Below, in pieces: positions 8,042-17,375 of a stretch of DNA of 64,000 bases. Both the position numbers and the translations under genes were made by a program. The DNA comes from Chthonomonadaceae bacterium. Its GTDB lineage: Bacteria > Armatimonadota > Fimbriimonadia > Fimbriimonadales > Fimbriimonadaceae. Where the stretch lies: positions 2,232,001 to 2,296,000 of the forward strand of contig CP054189.1 in the NCBI GenBank assembly GCA_015709495.1, read 5' to 3'. Under the pieces are notes generated by a model that searched no databases, was not told the DNA's origin, and saw nothing but the letters and a program-made list of their open reading frames with translations. Position 1 is the first letter of the stretch; every line of letters starts with the position of its first letter.

Positions 8042-8047
8042 TATACT
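8042..8047 (+). promoter_or_regulatory. -10 box (TATACT) 7 nt before the EVE-domain gene
   Basis: TATACT ends 7 nt before ATG 8055, so transcription would begin at or next to the start codon (leaderless mRNA). No clear -35 element is visible. Confidence 0.45.
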
Positions 8048-8054
8048 CTCGCGT

Positions 8055-8513
8055 ATGCGGAGCTGGCTGATGAAGTCCGAACCGGACTGTTACGGCATCG
8101 ACGACTTGGAGCGCGAAGGAGTCGGGATGTGGGAGGGCTGTCGCAATTACGCCGTGCGCAATTTCCTCAGGGACTCGATGGCAGTAGGCGACCGGGCGTT
8201 TTTCTATCACTCGAACGCCGCGCCTACGGGGATCGTGGGTTGGATGGAAGTCGCGTCGGAGGCCTACCCCGACCCGACCCAGTTTGACCCGAAAAGTGAA
8301 TACTTCGACCCGAAGGCAACTCCTGAGAGCCCGCGTTGGTACGCTCGGGACATGCGCTTTCGGGAGCGTTTCCGCGGAGTCGTTACCTTGGCTCAACTCA
8401 AGGCGACGCCAGGGCTCGAAGACATGGCCGTCACCAAGAAAGGCCAGATGCTCAGCATCACGCCGGTCACCGATGCCGAGTGGGAGATCGTGATGGGACT
8501 CGCGAGCGGTTGA
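8055..8513 (+). CDS. EVE-domain protein (modified-base-binding, PUA-like fold)
   Basis: 152 residues. It opens MRSWLMKSEPDCYGIDDLER, the classic start of the EVE/thymocyte-nuclear-protein family, followed by WEGCRNYAVRNFLRD, VGDRAFFYHSNAAPTGIVGWMEV (binding-pocket strand), and D(P)KSEYFDPKA...W. EVE domains bind modified cytosine or adenine in DNA or related small molecules. There is no ribosome-binding site, but a TATACT box lies 7 nt upstream. It converges with pgk with no gap: its stop ends at 8513 and the pgk stop starts at 8514. Confidence 0.9.
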   Translation: MRSWLMKSEPDCYGIDDLEREGVGMWEGCRNYAVRNFLRDSMAVGDRAFFYHSNAAPTGIVGWMEVASEAYPDPTQFDPKSEYFDPKATPESPRWYARDMRFRERFRGVVTLAQLKATPGLEDMAVTKKGQMLSITPVTDAEWEIVMGLASG

Positions 8514-9692
8514 TTAGCGGTCGAGCAGCACCGCCACACCCGGAAGTTCCTTGCCCTCAAGGAACTCCAGGCTCGCTCCTCCACCCGTGCTAACGTGAGA
8601 GACCTTGTCGGCGTACCCAAATGCCTCGATGGCGGCCGCTGAGTCGCCTCCGCCCACGATCGTTACCCCTTTGCAAGACGCCATGCCTTTGGCGACCGAC
8701 CGTGTTCCTTCGGCAAAGGGTTCGAGTTCGAATACCCCCATGGGGCCGTTCCACAGAACCGTTGCGGCATTGGAAGCCAGGTCGGCGAAGGCCCGCGCGC
8801 TTTCAGGGCCGATGTCGAGTCCGAACTGGTCCGGGGGAATCGAGTCGGCGGAAACGACGGTAGCGGGCGCCTCGGCTGTGATGTTGGGTGCGACCACGAC
8901 GTCCGTTGGAAGGACGAGACGGTCGCCGGCTCGCTGAATCACCCCTTTCGCGAACTCGAGATTCGCCTCGTCGAGCAGCGAGCGTCCGATCTCGTACCCC
9001 TTGGCCTTGAGAAACGTGAAAGCCATCCCACCTCCGAGGAGGAGTTGATCGACCTTGCCGAGGAGCGACTCGATGACGAGGATTTTGTCGCTCACTTTCG
9101 CGCCCCCCAGAATCGCCACAAACGGCCTGCTGGGGCTTTCGAGCATGGCCCCCAAGAACTCGATTTCTTTCTCCATGAGGAAGCCGGCGACGGCGGGAAG
9201 GTAGCGCGCGATCCCCTCGGTCGAGGCGTGTGCCCGGTGAGCCGTGCCGAACGCGTCGTTCACGTAAACCTCCGCCAGTCCTGCCAGCGACTTTGCGAAT
9301 GTGGGGTCGTTCGCCTCCTCGTCCGGGTGAAACCGAAGGTTCTCGATCAGTACGATCTCGCCAGGCCGGAGGGCGGAGGCCGCACTTTCGACCTGATTTC
9401 CCACACAGTCCGGCAACAGCTCGACGGGCCGTTCCAGCAGTTCGGAGAGCCTTTTTGCGATAGGGCCGAGCGAGTACTTCGGGTTCGGAGCGCCCTTAGG
9501 TCGCCCGAGGTGGCTCGCCGCAATCACCGAGGCTCCTGACTCAAGCAGGTATCGAATCGTGGGGAGCGCGGAACGGATTCGGCGGTCGTCCGTGATCTCG
9601 CCGTCCTCAAGGGGAACGTTGAAATCACAGCGCACAAACACCCTCTTGCCCGTGACTTCGACGTCCCGGACGGTCTTTTTCTGAAACGGCAT
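8514..9692 (-). CDS. pgk: Phosphoglycerate kinase
   Basis: Glycolytic/gluconeogenic enzyme transferring phosphate between 1,3-bisphosphoglycerate and ADP. 392 residues, the normal length. Seen: the N-terminal substrate signature RVFVRCDFNVPL, the SHLGRPKG loop, IENLRFHPDEEAND, the hinge and ATP-domain motifs GGAKVSDKI, NGPMGVFELEPFAEGT and VGGGDSAAAI, and the C-terminal ST-GGGASLEFLEG loop. It appears complete and monocistronic; no glycolytic neighbours are present. Confidence 0.97.
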   Translation of the reverse strand: MPFQKKTVRDVEVTGKRVFVRCDFNVPLEDGEITDDRRIRSALPTIRYLLESGASVIAASHLGRPKGAPNPKYSLGPIAKRLSELLERPVELLPDCVGNQVESAASALRPGEIVLIENLRFHPDEEANDPTFAKSLAGLAEVYVNDAFGTAHRAHASTEGIARYLPAVAGFLMEKEIEFLGAMLESPSRPFVAILGGAKVSDKILVIESLLGKVDQLLLGGGMAFTFLKAKGYEIGRSLLDEANLEFAKGVIQRAGDRLVLPTDVVVAPNITAEAPATVVSADSIPPDQFGLDIGPESARAFADLASNAATVLWNGPMGVFELEPFAEGTRSVAKGMASCKGVTIVGGGDSAAAIEAFGYADKVSHVSTGGGASLEFLEGKELPGVAVLLDR

Positions 9693-9884
9693 GTCAGCTT
9701 CAATTGTACCGGGATGACCTGCGCGAAGCAGCTTTCCGAAGGGAACGGCCTTGGCGTGGACGAAAGTACGGCCCGCCTTAGCGAAGCCGGGAGCGGGGTC
9801 GAGGGGGCAAAGAACCTGTTCATTTTGAGAAAAACAGTGCTATATTGGAATTGGAGAGTAGGCTCTCTGGAGAGGTACCCATTC

Positions 9885-10688
9885 ATGAACCATCGAAAAT
9901 CCCGAGCATTTACGCTCATCGAACTTCTGGTAGTCATCGCTATCATCGCCATTCTCGCGGCCATCCTGTTCCCTGTGTTTGCGCAGGCGAAGGAGCAGGC
10001 CAAGAAGACCACGTCGATCTCGAACATGAAGCAACTGCTGCTGGCGGCGATCATGTACATGACCGACGCCGACGACAAGCATCATCGGATCCGGAACGGT
10101 TATCAGACCTATGTTCCCCCCACGGGAGACCCGAACTGGGCCATCGGTGCCGAAGACATGCTGGTCCCCTATATCAAGAACTCCGGGTTGTTCAAGAACC
10201 CGAGCGACCCCATCGAGCGCGACGACTGCGACGCGACCTATGGATTCCCGATCAGCTACTCCTGGACGCACTATCAGTCGGGGACCTGGGAGGACAGCGC
10301 GACGTTCGGTGTCCACGCTTATTACAACACCCAGGACTCTCGGCCCGAAGCGGCCATCGGCAAGCCCGCGCAGACGATCATCCTTTACGACCTGTGGACG
10401 ACGGCCTCGTACAGCGAGGGTTATTCCTACTGGCGTTGGGATAACACGGGAATCGCGGTCGGAATCCCGCTCCACCCACAGCAACTTTCGTTCACTTGGT
10501 GTTCTGCCAAGCCGGGCGCGGCGAGAATGTCGATCGGTAGCCACAACAGCAACAGCAACTGGGGCTTCGACGATGGGCACGTCGCGACCATGAGGCGAGA
10601 GCAGATCATGCATCGCCCGTGGGATGCGACCGCCATCGCCAACCGAGAGCGGAACCTTCTGCACTGGAACGAGGAATTCAAGAAGTAG
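9885..10688 (+). CDS. Type IV pilin-like protein (N-methylation/cleavage signal, H-X9-DG motif)
   Basis: 267 residues. The prepilin leader is [32 protein letters not shown]: cleavage after the Ala/Gly-type site before F, Glu5 of the mature protein, then a long hydrophobic helix. The C-terminal part contains H-NSNSNWGFD-DGH, the H-X9-DG motif of the large pilin-like families common in Planctomycetes and Armatimonadota. Start ATG 9885 has GAGAGG upstream, and TATATT at 9841 may be a -10. Its stop directly abuts the ATG of the next small membrane protein, so the two are co-expressed. It is probably exported and membrane-anchored; assembly into a pilus is not shown. Confidence 0.85.
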   Translation: MNHRKSRAFTLIELLVVIAIIAILAAILFPVFAQAKEQAKKTTSISNMKQLLLAAIMYMTDADDKHHRIRNGYQTYVPPTGDPNWAIGAEDMLVPYIKNSGLFKNPSDPIERDDCDATYGFPISYSWTHYQSGTWEDSATFGVHAYYNTQDSRPEAAIGKPAQTIILYDLWTTASYSEGYSYWRWDNTGIAVGIPLHPQQLSFTWCSAKPGAARMSIGSHNSNSNWGFDDGHVATMRREQIMHRPWDATAIANRERNLLHWNEEFKK

Positions 10689-10937
10689 ATGTCTAAGGCA
10701 GATTCATCGGACCTTCTGAAGATCGTGGGATTGGTCGTGGTGATTGTTGCCGCGGTCGTATTCCTCGTGTTCTACGTATTCAAGGCATCGGGCGGTCAGA
10801 CCGAGGTCGTCGGCACGATCGAAATGGGTGGAAAAGACGCGGAAACTCGCGTTGCGCCCAACGAGCGTGGAGCGGCCCCAGAGACCTTCGATCCTCAGAT
10901 GCAGCAGGAGCAGGGGGGCGGAGGCCGAGGCAACTAG
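10689..10937 (+). CDS. Small single-span membrane protein
   Basis: 82 residues, beginning immediately after the stop of the pilin-like gene (0-nt gap, likely translational coupling). Residues ~10-33 form one hydrophobic segment (LLKIVGLVVVIVAAVVFLVFYVF). The remainder is polar and ends in a QQEQGGGGRGN low-complexity tail. I do not recognise the family. Its position suggests a partner of the pilin-like protein. Confidence 0.7.
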   Translation: MSKADSSDLLKIVGLVVVIVAAVVFLVFYVFKASGGQTEVVGTIEMGGKDAETRVAPNERGAAPETFDPQMQQEQGGGGRGN

Positions 10938-10962
10938 GCCCCTGATCTCCCAAGCCAAGCCA

Positions 10963-11004
10963 AATCGGCGTCTCCTCACGCAGGGGTCGCCGATTCTTGC
11001 TTTT
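10963..11004. terminator. Bidirectional hairpin terminator between the pilin operon and pstB
   Basis: AATCGGCG pairs with CGCCGATT (8 bp) and CTCCT with AGGGG inside, loop CACGC, followed by CTTGCTTTT. It lies between the convergent ends at 10937 and 11024. Confidence 0.75.
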
Positions 11005-11023
11005 CTGGTCCCCCTTCTCGGGC

Positions 11024-11818
11024 CTATCCAAACCTACCGGATATGTAATCCTCGGTTTCCTTCTTTTGCGGAAAGAGGAAGAGATCTTGCGTCGAATTGA
11101 CCTCGACGAGCTTGCCCATCATGAAGAACCCCGTAATGTCGCTGGCGCGCTGCGCCTGCTGCATGTTGTGGGTCACGATGATGATGGTGTACTGCTGCTT
11201 CAACTCGAAAATGAGGTCCTCGATGCGGGCGGTGGCGATGGGGTCGAGCGCCGAACACGGCTCGTCCATCAGGATGATCTCCGGGTCTACCGAAAGCGTT
11301 CGGGCGATGCAGAGCCGCTGCTGCTGGCCCCCAGAGAGCGCGAGCGCGTTGTCGAACTGCTTGTCTTTGACCTCGTCCCAGAGGGCGGCCTTGCGGAGGC
11401 ACGTTTCCACGACGCCCTCCAACTCGTCCCGCTTGCGGATGCCGTGGATGCGCGGGCCGTAAGCGATATTGTCAAAGATCGAAGTGGGGAAGGGGTTGGG
11501 CTTCTGAAACACCATCCCGACCGACTTGCGGAGCTCCACTGGATCGATGTCGGGGGCGTAAATGTCGTGTCCGTCGATCAGCACCTGCCCCTCGATTCGG
11601 GTGTTCTCGATCAGGTCGTTCATCCGGTTGAGGCATCTCAGAAACGTCGACTTCCCGCAACCTGAGGGGCCGATCAACGCCGTGACTTGGTTCGGCGGAA
11701 TGTCGAGGGTGATCCCTTTGAGGGCCTGAAACGACCCATAGAAAAAGTCGACGCTACGCGCCGAAATCTTAGCCTCTGTGGCGGTCACGGGGGGCGTTTC
11801 AATCATCGACAGTGCCAT
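11024..11818 (-). CDS. pstB: Phosphate ABC transporter ATP-binding protein
   Basis: 264 residues. ATPase of the PstSCAB phosphate importer. Walker [20 protein letters not shown], the PstB-typical Q-loop region, ABC signature [15 protein letters not shown] and Walker [14 protein letters not shown] are visible. The chosen start is ATG 11818, preceded by AGGAGG; an upstream in-frame extension has no support. The stop codon of aroC overlaps this ATG (TGATG), so translation is coupled to aroC. No pstS/A/C or phoU is adjacent, an unusual location for pstB. Confidence 0.93.
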   Translation of the reverse strand: MALSMIETPPVTATEAKISARSVDFFYGSFQALKGITLDIPPNQVTALIGPSGCGKSTFLRCLNRMNDLIENTRIEGQVLIDGHDIYAPDIDPVELRKSVGMVFQKPNPFPTSIFDNIAYGPRIHGIRKRDELEGVVETCLRKAALWDEVKDKQFDNALALSGGQQQRLCIARTLSVDPEIILMDEPCSALDPIATARIEDLIFELKQQYTIIIVTHNMQQAQRASDITGFFMMGKLVEVNSTQDLFLFPQKKETEDYISGRFG

Positions 11819-12936
11819 CAACCTCCTGAGCTTACTCGGCCCAATTGTTGCGAAAAGGTTAAGGTGGACGCCTGCCGCAACGCGTGGTCGGCGAGCACGA
11901 GGTTGACCATCGCTTCGACCACGGGAACCGCCCTGGGCAATACGCAAGGGTCGTGCCTCCCTTTGCCCTTGAGAGTGGTGTTCTCCTTTTGGATCGTGAC
12001 GGTGTGCTGTTCCTTTAAGATGGTCGAGGTCGGCTTGAACGCGAGCCTCATGAGAATCGGCATCCCGTTCGAGATTCCGCCTTGGACCCCCCCGCTGAAA
12101 TTGGTCGAGGTGTAGACCCGCCTCTCGTCGTCGGCATAGAAGGGATCGTTGTGTTCAGAACCGCGCAGGTGCGTACCGGCGAAGCCCGAACCGATCTCAA
12201 AACCTTTGCAGGCGGGGATCGAAAGCGCCGCTTTGGCGAGGTCGGCTTCCAGCTTATCGAAAACCGGCTCTCCCCATCCTGCTGGGACGTGCTGGGCGAC
12301 GCACCCCACGACTCCTCCCAGCGAGTCGCCTTCCTTCCGAGCGTGCTCGATAGCCTCGATCATCTGAAGGGCCGCGTCGGGGTCGGGGCAGCGAACGGGA
12401 TTGGCTTCGATTTTGTCCCTCGTCAGGGTTAGGGGATCGACCTCAGACTCGATGCCGTAGACTTGGGATACCCACGCGATCACTTCGACGCCAAAGAGCG
12501 CGGAAAGCAGCTTGGCAGCCACCGCGCCTGCCGCGACCCGGCCGAGTGTTTCTCGTGCGGAAGCTCGGCCGCCTCCCGAAAGCGGAGGCACGCCGTATTT
12601 CTCGTGGTAGGTGTAGTCGGCGTGGCTCGGACGGTACTTCTGGCGAAACTCATCGTAGTCTCTGGGCCGGGCATCTTCGTTTCGGACGACGATCGTGATC
12701 GGAGTGCCCACCGTAACGCCTGAGTCCACGCCGCTCAGGAGGGCTGCGACGTCAGGCTCCTTCCGCTGAGAAACGAGCGAGCTTTGGCCGGGCCTGCGCC
12801 GGTCCAGCTCCCTTTGGATGTCCGCCTCCGAAAGGGGCAGCCCGGCGGGGCACCCATCGATGACGACGCCGACTCCCACTCCGTGAGATTCGCCAAACGT
12901 CGTCACTCGGAAGAGCGCCCCGAAAGTGCTCGCCAC
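11818..12936 (-). CDS. aroC: Chorismate synthase
   Basis: Makes chorismate from EPSP using reduced FMN, the last shikimate-pathway step. 372 residues, normal size. Signatures: [34 protein letters not shown], the [20 protein letters not shown] motif and [13 protein letters not shown] near residue 285. It overlaps pstB by one base and lies five genes after aroA in the same leftward run, so two shikimate genes share the cluster. Confidence 0.97.
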   Translation of the reverse strand: MASTFGALFRVTTFGESHGVGVGVVIDGCPAGLPLSEADIQRELDRRRPGQSSLVSQRKEPDVAALLSGVDSGVTVGTPITIVVRNEDARPRDYDEFRQKYRPSHADYTYHEKYGVPPLSGGGRASARETLGRVAAGAVAAKLLSALFGVEVIAWVSQVYGIESEVDPLTLTRDKIEANPVRCPDPDAALQMIEAIEHARKEGDSLGGVVGCVAQHVPAGWGEPVFDKLEADLAKAALSIPACKGFEIGSGFAGTHLRGSEHNDPFYADDERRVYTSTNFSGGVQGGISNGMPILMRLAFKPTSTILKEQHTVTIQKENTTLKGKGRHDPCVLPRAVPVVEAMVNLVLADHALRQASTLTFSQQLGRVSSGG

Positions 12937-12975
12937 GCAGGTGAGTGTACCTACGTGGCTTCTCGAATCCAGACC

Positions 12976-14385
12976 CTACCAGCGGGTGGTCACGGTGTAG
13001 GTCACCTTGATAACCTCCCCGGCCTTCAGGTTCACGACGTACTGCATCGTGTTCGCATCGAGCTTCTCGAAGGGCAGGGAGGTCTGGCCCACCGACCAGT
13101 CGCCATAGTGCCGTTCCAGGACGAAGACGGTCTCAGGAACCTCCTTGCGATTGCGAAGCTCGATCTGAAACGTCTGCTCGAACGCTCGCGTGCCCAGTTG
13201 CCGGAAGTTCAGCCGCTTGCGCTCGGCGACGACGTCGAACGACTGCCCGACCACGAGCGACACCTTCTCATCCCGCGGCGTGTGCTGGATGCGGTCTTCT
13301 CCCAGCATCTGAACGGAGCCGGATTTGTCGCGCTGATACACCTTGACGTTGCCGGCCGGGAGCGCCATTCCCATTTGGTTGGTTTTCGTGTTTTCGAACT
13401 CCACTCGAACCTGGGGCTTCAGCACACCCGTTCCGATTTCGCCCTCGTTCGGATAGTAGATTCCGTAGTTGCGAAGCGAATCGAGGATCAGCTTCTTGGT
13501 GTATTTGAGTCCGCTGGCTTCGAGCAACGATAGCTGCTTGATCTCGTTGTTGCGGACGGTCGCAGGGCGCTGAAGCGTGTATAGGTGGTACTCGAACAAC
13601 GCCTCCTCCTGGAATCCCAGGTCCTGGCGTCTTGCCTCGGCAGCGCCCCCTCTCATGCCTGCGGTCGCGGGGGGACGAGGGCGGTTGACGTCGCCTGCGA
13701 GCAATTTGAGCGTCGCGTTTTCAAAGGTCGCGCCCGAGTTGTTGGTCAGCGTCACCCATCCCTTCAGCCCTGCAAGCGACTCGTCCTCCAGAAGGAGAAC
13801 GTAGTCGGCGTTCCAAGTCATGCCCCGCGTGAGATAGCTGAGTTCGACGGTCGTAGCACCAGCTCGCTCGGCCATGAGGTCCCAAAGCAACGTGGGCTTG
13901 CTGATCATCCCAGTTGGGATCGAACTGACCTCAATTTCACCGCTTGGGTTCAGGAGAATGCGCCCGTCGGTGGTCTGAATGACCATTCCGTTCCAGGTCA
14001 TCGAGCCCCCGCCCTGCTGGTTGCCGACGACCGCGGTCGGGGAACTCACAAGCGTTCCGGTTACGGTCTCCTTGACGCCGTTCGGCAACACGCGATGGAA
14101 CTTGATCTGCTGTCCGACTGCCTTGTTCAGGATTGCCGTGGGGTTGATCAAGTCGTACTGGTAGTTCTGCTCAAGGACCTCGATGCCACCCGAAAGCGAG
14201 CGGATGCCGACGCTGTTGGTTTCGATCTGCTGCGCCACGTCTTCAACAGAAATCGATTGTCTTCCATTCCGAAGCTGGAACGTGCGGACTTCTTTCACAA
14301 GTGCGAAGCCCTGATTGTAAACCGTGATCTGAGGCTGTGCCGAACCTTGGCTGAGCGCCAAGCCGACGGCCAGTGAAATGTACAT
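12976..14385 (-). CDS. DUF4139-domain exported protein
   Basis: 469 residues with an N-terminal signal peptide (MYISLAVGLALSQGSAQ). It begins the mature part with ITVYNQGFALVKEVRTFQL, then ISVEDVAQQIETNSVGIRSL, and has the DUF4139 core (ELSYLTRGMTWNADYVLLL..., GWVTLTNNSGATFENATLKLLAGDVN) and a C-terminal VTYTVTTRW strand. DUF4139 proteins are beta-rich exported proteins of unknown role. It sits between dapA and aroC in the biosynthetic run but is not obviously metabolic. Confidence 0.82.
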   Translation of the reverse strand: MYISLAVGLALSQGSAQPQITVYNQGFALVKEVRTFQLRNGRQSISVEDVAQQIETNSVGIRSLSGGIEVLEQNYQYDLINPTAILNKAVGQQIKFHRVLPNGVKETVTGTLVSSPTAVVGNQQGGGSMTWNGMVIQTTDGRILLNPSGEIEVSSIPTGMISKPTLLWDLMAERAGATTVELSYLTRGMTWNADYVLLLEDESLAGLKGWVTLTNNSGATFENATLKLLAGDVNRPRPPATAGMRGGAAEARRQDLGFQEEALFEYHLYTLQRPATVRNNEIKQLSLLEASGLKYTKKLILDSLRNYGIYYPNEGEIGTGVLKPQVRVEFENTKTNQMGMALPAGNVKVYQRDKSGSVQMLGEDRIQHTPRDEKVSLVVGQSFDVVAERKRLNFRQLGTRAFEQTFQIELRNRKEVPETVFVLERHYGDWSVGQTSLPFEKLDANTMQYVVNLKAGEVIKVTYTVTTRW

Positions 14386-14460
14386 GGGTTGTCCCTCCTA
14401 GCGGATTTCCATTGGTTTGGACGCTCCGGAGGGACCGGTGGTTTTACGGGCGAGCAATGG

Positions 14461-15372
14461 CTAAACGGGACTTGCGCTCCGAAGGGCGTGAAACGCGCGC
14501 TCGACGCCTTCTGCTTCTGATTCGGAAAGGGGAACCAGTGGCAAGCGTACGCGCCGGGTCCTGAACCCCAGCAGCGCGAGAGCAAGTTTGACGGGCGTCG
14601 GACTGGGCGCGGCAAAGAGCGCATTGATGAGCGGAAGCAGTTCTTGGTGGAGCCGGGCGCTTTCGGCGACGCGCCCCTGGAGAAAGGACTCGATCATCCG
14701 AGCGATGCGGTCTCCCACGATGTGGCCAGCGACGCTTACCACGCCGTAACCGCCCACGCTGAGGATTGGAAGCGTGAGGCCATCGTCGCCACTGTACACA
14801 CGAAAGCCCGAAGGGACCCTCGCGCAAACGTCGCTGATCTGTCCGAGGTTGCCGCTCGCTTCCTTGACGGCGACAATGTTGGGCGTCTCAGCGAGCCGGA
14901 GCAGCGTCTCGGTCTCCAAGTTGATCGCGGATCGCGGCTGGATGTTGTAGAGAAGGATCTGCAGGGAAGTCGATTCGGCGATGGCGCGGAAGTGGGCTTC
15001 GAGACCGCGCTGTCCGGGCTTGTTGTAATACGGATTGACCAGCATCAGCCCGTGCGCCCCCAAGTCCTCGCCCATCCTTGCGAGACGGATGGACTCCTCG
15101 GTGTTGTAGGTTCCCGCGCCGAACAGCACAGCCGCGCGGCCGCCGACCTCGTCGAGTATCTCCGAGAGCAGTCCCCTTTTCTCGTCCGTCGAAAGCGTGG
15201 GAGACTCTCCCGTCGTGCCGCTCACGACGAGGCCGCTGTTCTTCTGCTCATCGACCACGTACGCTGCAATCCTGCGAGCCTCGGCGAAATCGACGTTGCC
15301 GTCGTCGTCGAACGGCGTTACGAGGGCCGTCAGCAAGCGGCCCCAATCCCTTGATGATTCAAACGTTCCCAT
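14461..15372 (-). CDS. dapA: 4-hydroxy-tetrahydrodipicolinate synthase
   Basis: Condenses pyruvate with aspartate semialdehyde toward lysine and diaminopimelate. 303 residues. Motifs: LVTPFDDDGNVD, GTTGESPTLSTDEK (substrate loop), the catalytic Tyr in ILLYNIQPRSAI and the Schiff-base Lys in IVAVKEASGNLGQI, then YSGDDGLTLPIL and the GGYGVVSVAGHI segment. Intact. It lies 27 bp after cmk and 75 bp before the DUF4139 gene on the same strand. Confidence 0.94.
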   Translation of the reverse strand: MGTFESSRDWGRLLTALVTPFDDDGNVDFAEARRIAAYVVDEQKNSGLVVSGTTGESPTLSTDEKRGLLSEILDEVGGRAAVLFGAGTYNTEESIRLARMGEDLGAHGLMLVNPYYNKPGQRGLEAHFRAIAESTSLQILLYNIQPRSAINLETETLLRLAETPNIVAVKEASGNLGQISDVCARVPSGFRVYSGDDGLTLPILSVGGYGVVSVAGHIVGDRIARMIESFLQGRVAESARLHQELLPLINALFAAPSPTPVKLALALLGFRTRRVRLPLVPLSESEAEGVERAFHALRSASPV

Positions 15373-15399
15373 GCGTTGCTCCTTCCCGTTTCTACCTGA

Positions 15400-16095
15400 T
15401 CATGCAGTCGTCGAACGGGAACCGGCCTCCAGCGCGTGGCGCCTAATCTCTTCTACGACTTGGACGGGAGTCATGTCGGTTGAGTCGATGAGGATGGCGT
15501 CCGGAGCTACGGTGAGGGGTGAGGCGTCTCGCTCGGAATCCCGTTGGTCGCGCTCGACGATGGCTCGAAGCACCTCTTCGTAGGCAACCACCTGGTCCCG
15601 ATTGCGAAGCTCGGCGTGTCTCCTCCTCGCCCGCTCTTCGGCCGTGGCGGTGAGAAACACCTTGAGGCAAGCGTGAGGAGCGATGACAGTCGTCGCGTCG
15701 CGACCCTCGAGGACGCAGCCTCCCTTGGCGACAATCTGCTGCTGCAGCTTCACCAGAACCGCCCTCACGCCGGGATGCACGCTCACCGCGCTCGCCATGT
15801 CACCCACCTGAGGCTCCCGAATCGCCGTCGTCACCTCTTCGCCGTTCAAAAACACGCGTTGCGGGTCGCCGTCCGCAAACTCGATCTCGCATTCTTGGGC
15901 CAGAGCTTCGAGAGGCCCGGCGTACTCGGAACTTAGGCCCCTACGAATCGCCAAGAGCGCCATGCAGCGATACATGGCGCCAGAGTCCAGGTATCGCAGG
16001 CCCATTTCCTTAGCGAGCATCTTGGTGACGGTGGACTTTCCTGCGCCGGCAGGTCCGTCGATGGCGATCACGTCGCAGGGCGCTCTCGAACTCAT
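15400..16095 (-). CDS. cmk: Cytidylate kinase
   Basis: Phosphorylates CMP/dCMP. 231 residues. P-loop IAIDGPAGAGKSTVTKMLA; YLDSGAMYRCMAL; the NMP-binding segment INGEEV-like FLNGEEVTTAIREPQV; KVFLTATAEERARRRHAEL lid; and a C-terminal DRDSERDASPL-like QRDSERDASPLTVAPDAILIDST. The start overlaps the aroA stop by 4 nt (ATGA), a common aroA-cmk arrangement. Confidence 0.95.
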   Translation of the reverse strand: MSSRAPCDVIAIDGPAGAGKSTVTKMLAKEMGLRYLDSGAMYRCMALLAIRRGLSSEYAGPLEALAQECEIEFADGDPQRVFLNGEEVTTAIREPQVGDMASAVSVHPGVRAVLVKLQQQIVAKGGCVLEGRDATTVIAPHACLKVFLTATAEERARRRHAELRNRDQVVAYEEVLRAIVERDQRDSERDASPLTVAPDAILIDSTDMTPVQVVEEIRRHALEAGSRSTTA

Positions 16096-17369
16096 GACTG
16101 CAATTTCCTTAGGTCGTCGAGGAACCCGGGGTAACTCGTCTCAATGGTCTCGGCATTGCGGATGACGACTTCAGACTCGGCGAAGCCGGCAGCGATCGCA
16201 AAGGCCATCGCGATTCGGTGATCACCTTCGGGGTCGATGACCGCGCCCGAGAGGCTTGCGGGTCCTTCGATGTCCAAGCCGTCGGGGTATTCCTCAACCT
16301 TTGCGCCCATCGCCCGCAGCCCCTCGGCCGACTTGCGAATCCGGTCGCTCTCCTTGACCCGCAACTCCCCGGCGTCGCGAATCGAACTGACGCCGTTCAG
16401 TTGGGTGGCGAGGACGGCGAGGACGGGGATTTCGTCGATGAGTCGAGGGACCAGGTGGCCGGACAGACGATATGGGCTGAGGGACTCTTTCCCTTCGACC
16501 CAGAGGTCGCCGACAGGCTCACCGAGAGTGTCGCGAAGGTCGCGGACCTCATAGAGAGCCCCGATCTGGTCAAGAACATCGAGAAGCCCGGTCCGTGTCG
16601 GGTTGAGTCCGACGCCCTGAAGAAGCACTGCCGAACCCTCAAGGACGGCGGCAGCGCAGGCAAAAAAGGCCGTGCTCGAAAAGTCGGCGGGAACCACGAA
16701 CTCGAAGCCGGGAACTGGGGAGCCCCCCGTCACGCGCACCTTCGTCTCGGACTCACGCCGAACCGGCACCCCCAGCCCTGACAGCATCCGTTCGGTGTGG
16801 TCGCGGGTGGGTAGAGGCTCCTCGACCGAAGTAGAGTCTGAGGCCCGGAGCCCGGCCAAGAGCACACACGACTTCACCTGCGCGCTGGCGACGGGAGACC
16901 GGAAGTCGATGCCCTTCAGGTTGGCGCTGCCCATGATTCGAAGGGGCGGGGTGTCTCCCTCGACCCCGGCGCCCATCGCCCGAAGCGGGTCGGCGATTCG
17001 GCGCATCGGCCGCCTGGAGAGGGATTCATCGCCGACCATCACCGCTTCGAGGGGACGGCTCGCCGCTACACCTGCTAGGAGCCTCATCGTGGTGCCGCTA
17101 TTGCCGCAGTCGAGAGGAGACTCGGGCTGCGACCAAACCGTCGGCGGATGGACGATCAAGCTGCCGCCCGCATCGGTTTCAAAGCCAACGCCAAGACATC
17201 TGAGGCAACCCAGGGTGCTCTTGCAGTCGAGCGAAAGCAAAGGTTTCTGAATGCGCGAGGGGCCCTCTGCGATTCCCCCGAGCAGCAAGGCGCGGTGAGT
17301 CAGGGACTTGTCGGAGGGGCAGCGCAGCTCACCTCGAATCGGACCCGAACGGCCAAGTGACAAGTCCAT
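16092..17369 (-). CDS. aroA: 3-phosphoshikimate 1-carboxyvinyltransferase (EPSP synthase)
   Basis: 425 residues. Adds enolpyruvate to shikimate-3-phosphate. Seen: PSDKSLTHRALLLGGIAEGPS, DCGNSGTTMRLLAG (the glyphosate-sensitivity region, here NSGTTMRL), SLSRRPMRRIADPLRAMG, QVKSCVLLAGL, and RVKESDRIRKSAEGLRAMGAKVEE. Complete. It begins 6 bp after the UPF0182 stop and overlaps cmk by 4 nt. Confidence 0.96.
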   Translation of the reverse strand: MDLSLGRSGPIRGELRCPSDKSLTHRALLLGGIAEGPSRIQKPLLSLDCKSTLGCLRCLGVGFETDAGGSLIVHPPTVWSQPESPLDCGNSGTTMRLLAGVAASRPLEAVMVGDESLSRRPMRRIADPLRAMGAGVEGDTPPLRIMGSANLKGIDFRSPVASAQVKSCVLLAGLRASDSTSVEEPLPTRDHTERMLSGLGVPVRRESETKVRVTGGSPVPGFEFVVPADFSSTAFFACAAAVLEGSAVLLQGVGLNPTRTGLLDVLDQIGALYEVRDLRDTLGEPVGDLWVEGKESLSPYRLSGHLVPRLIDEIPVLAVLATQLNGVSSIRDAGELRVKESDRIRKSAEGLRAMGAKVEEYPDGLDIEGPASLSGAVIDPEGDHRIAMAFAIAAGFAESEVVIRNAETIETSYPGFLDDLRKLQS

Positions 17370-17375
17370 AGTGGG

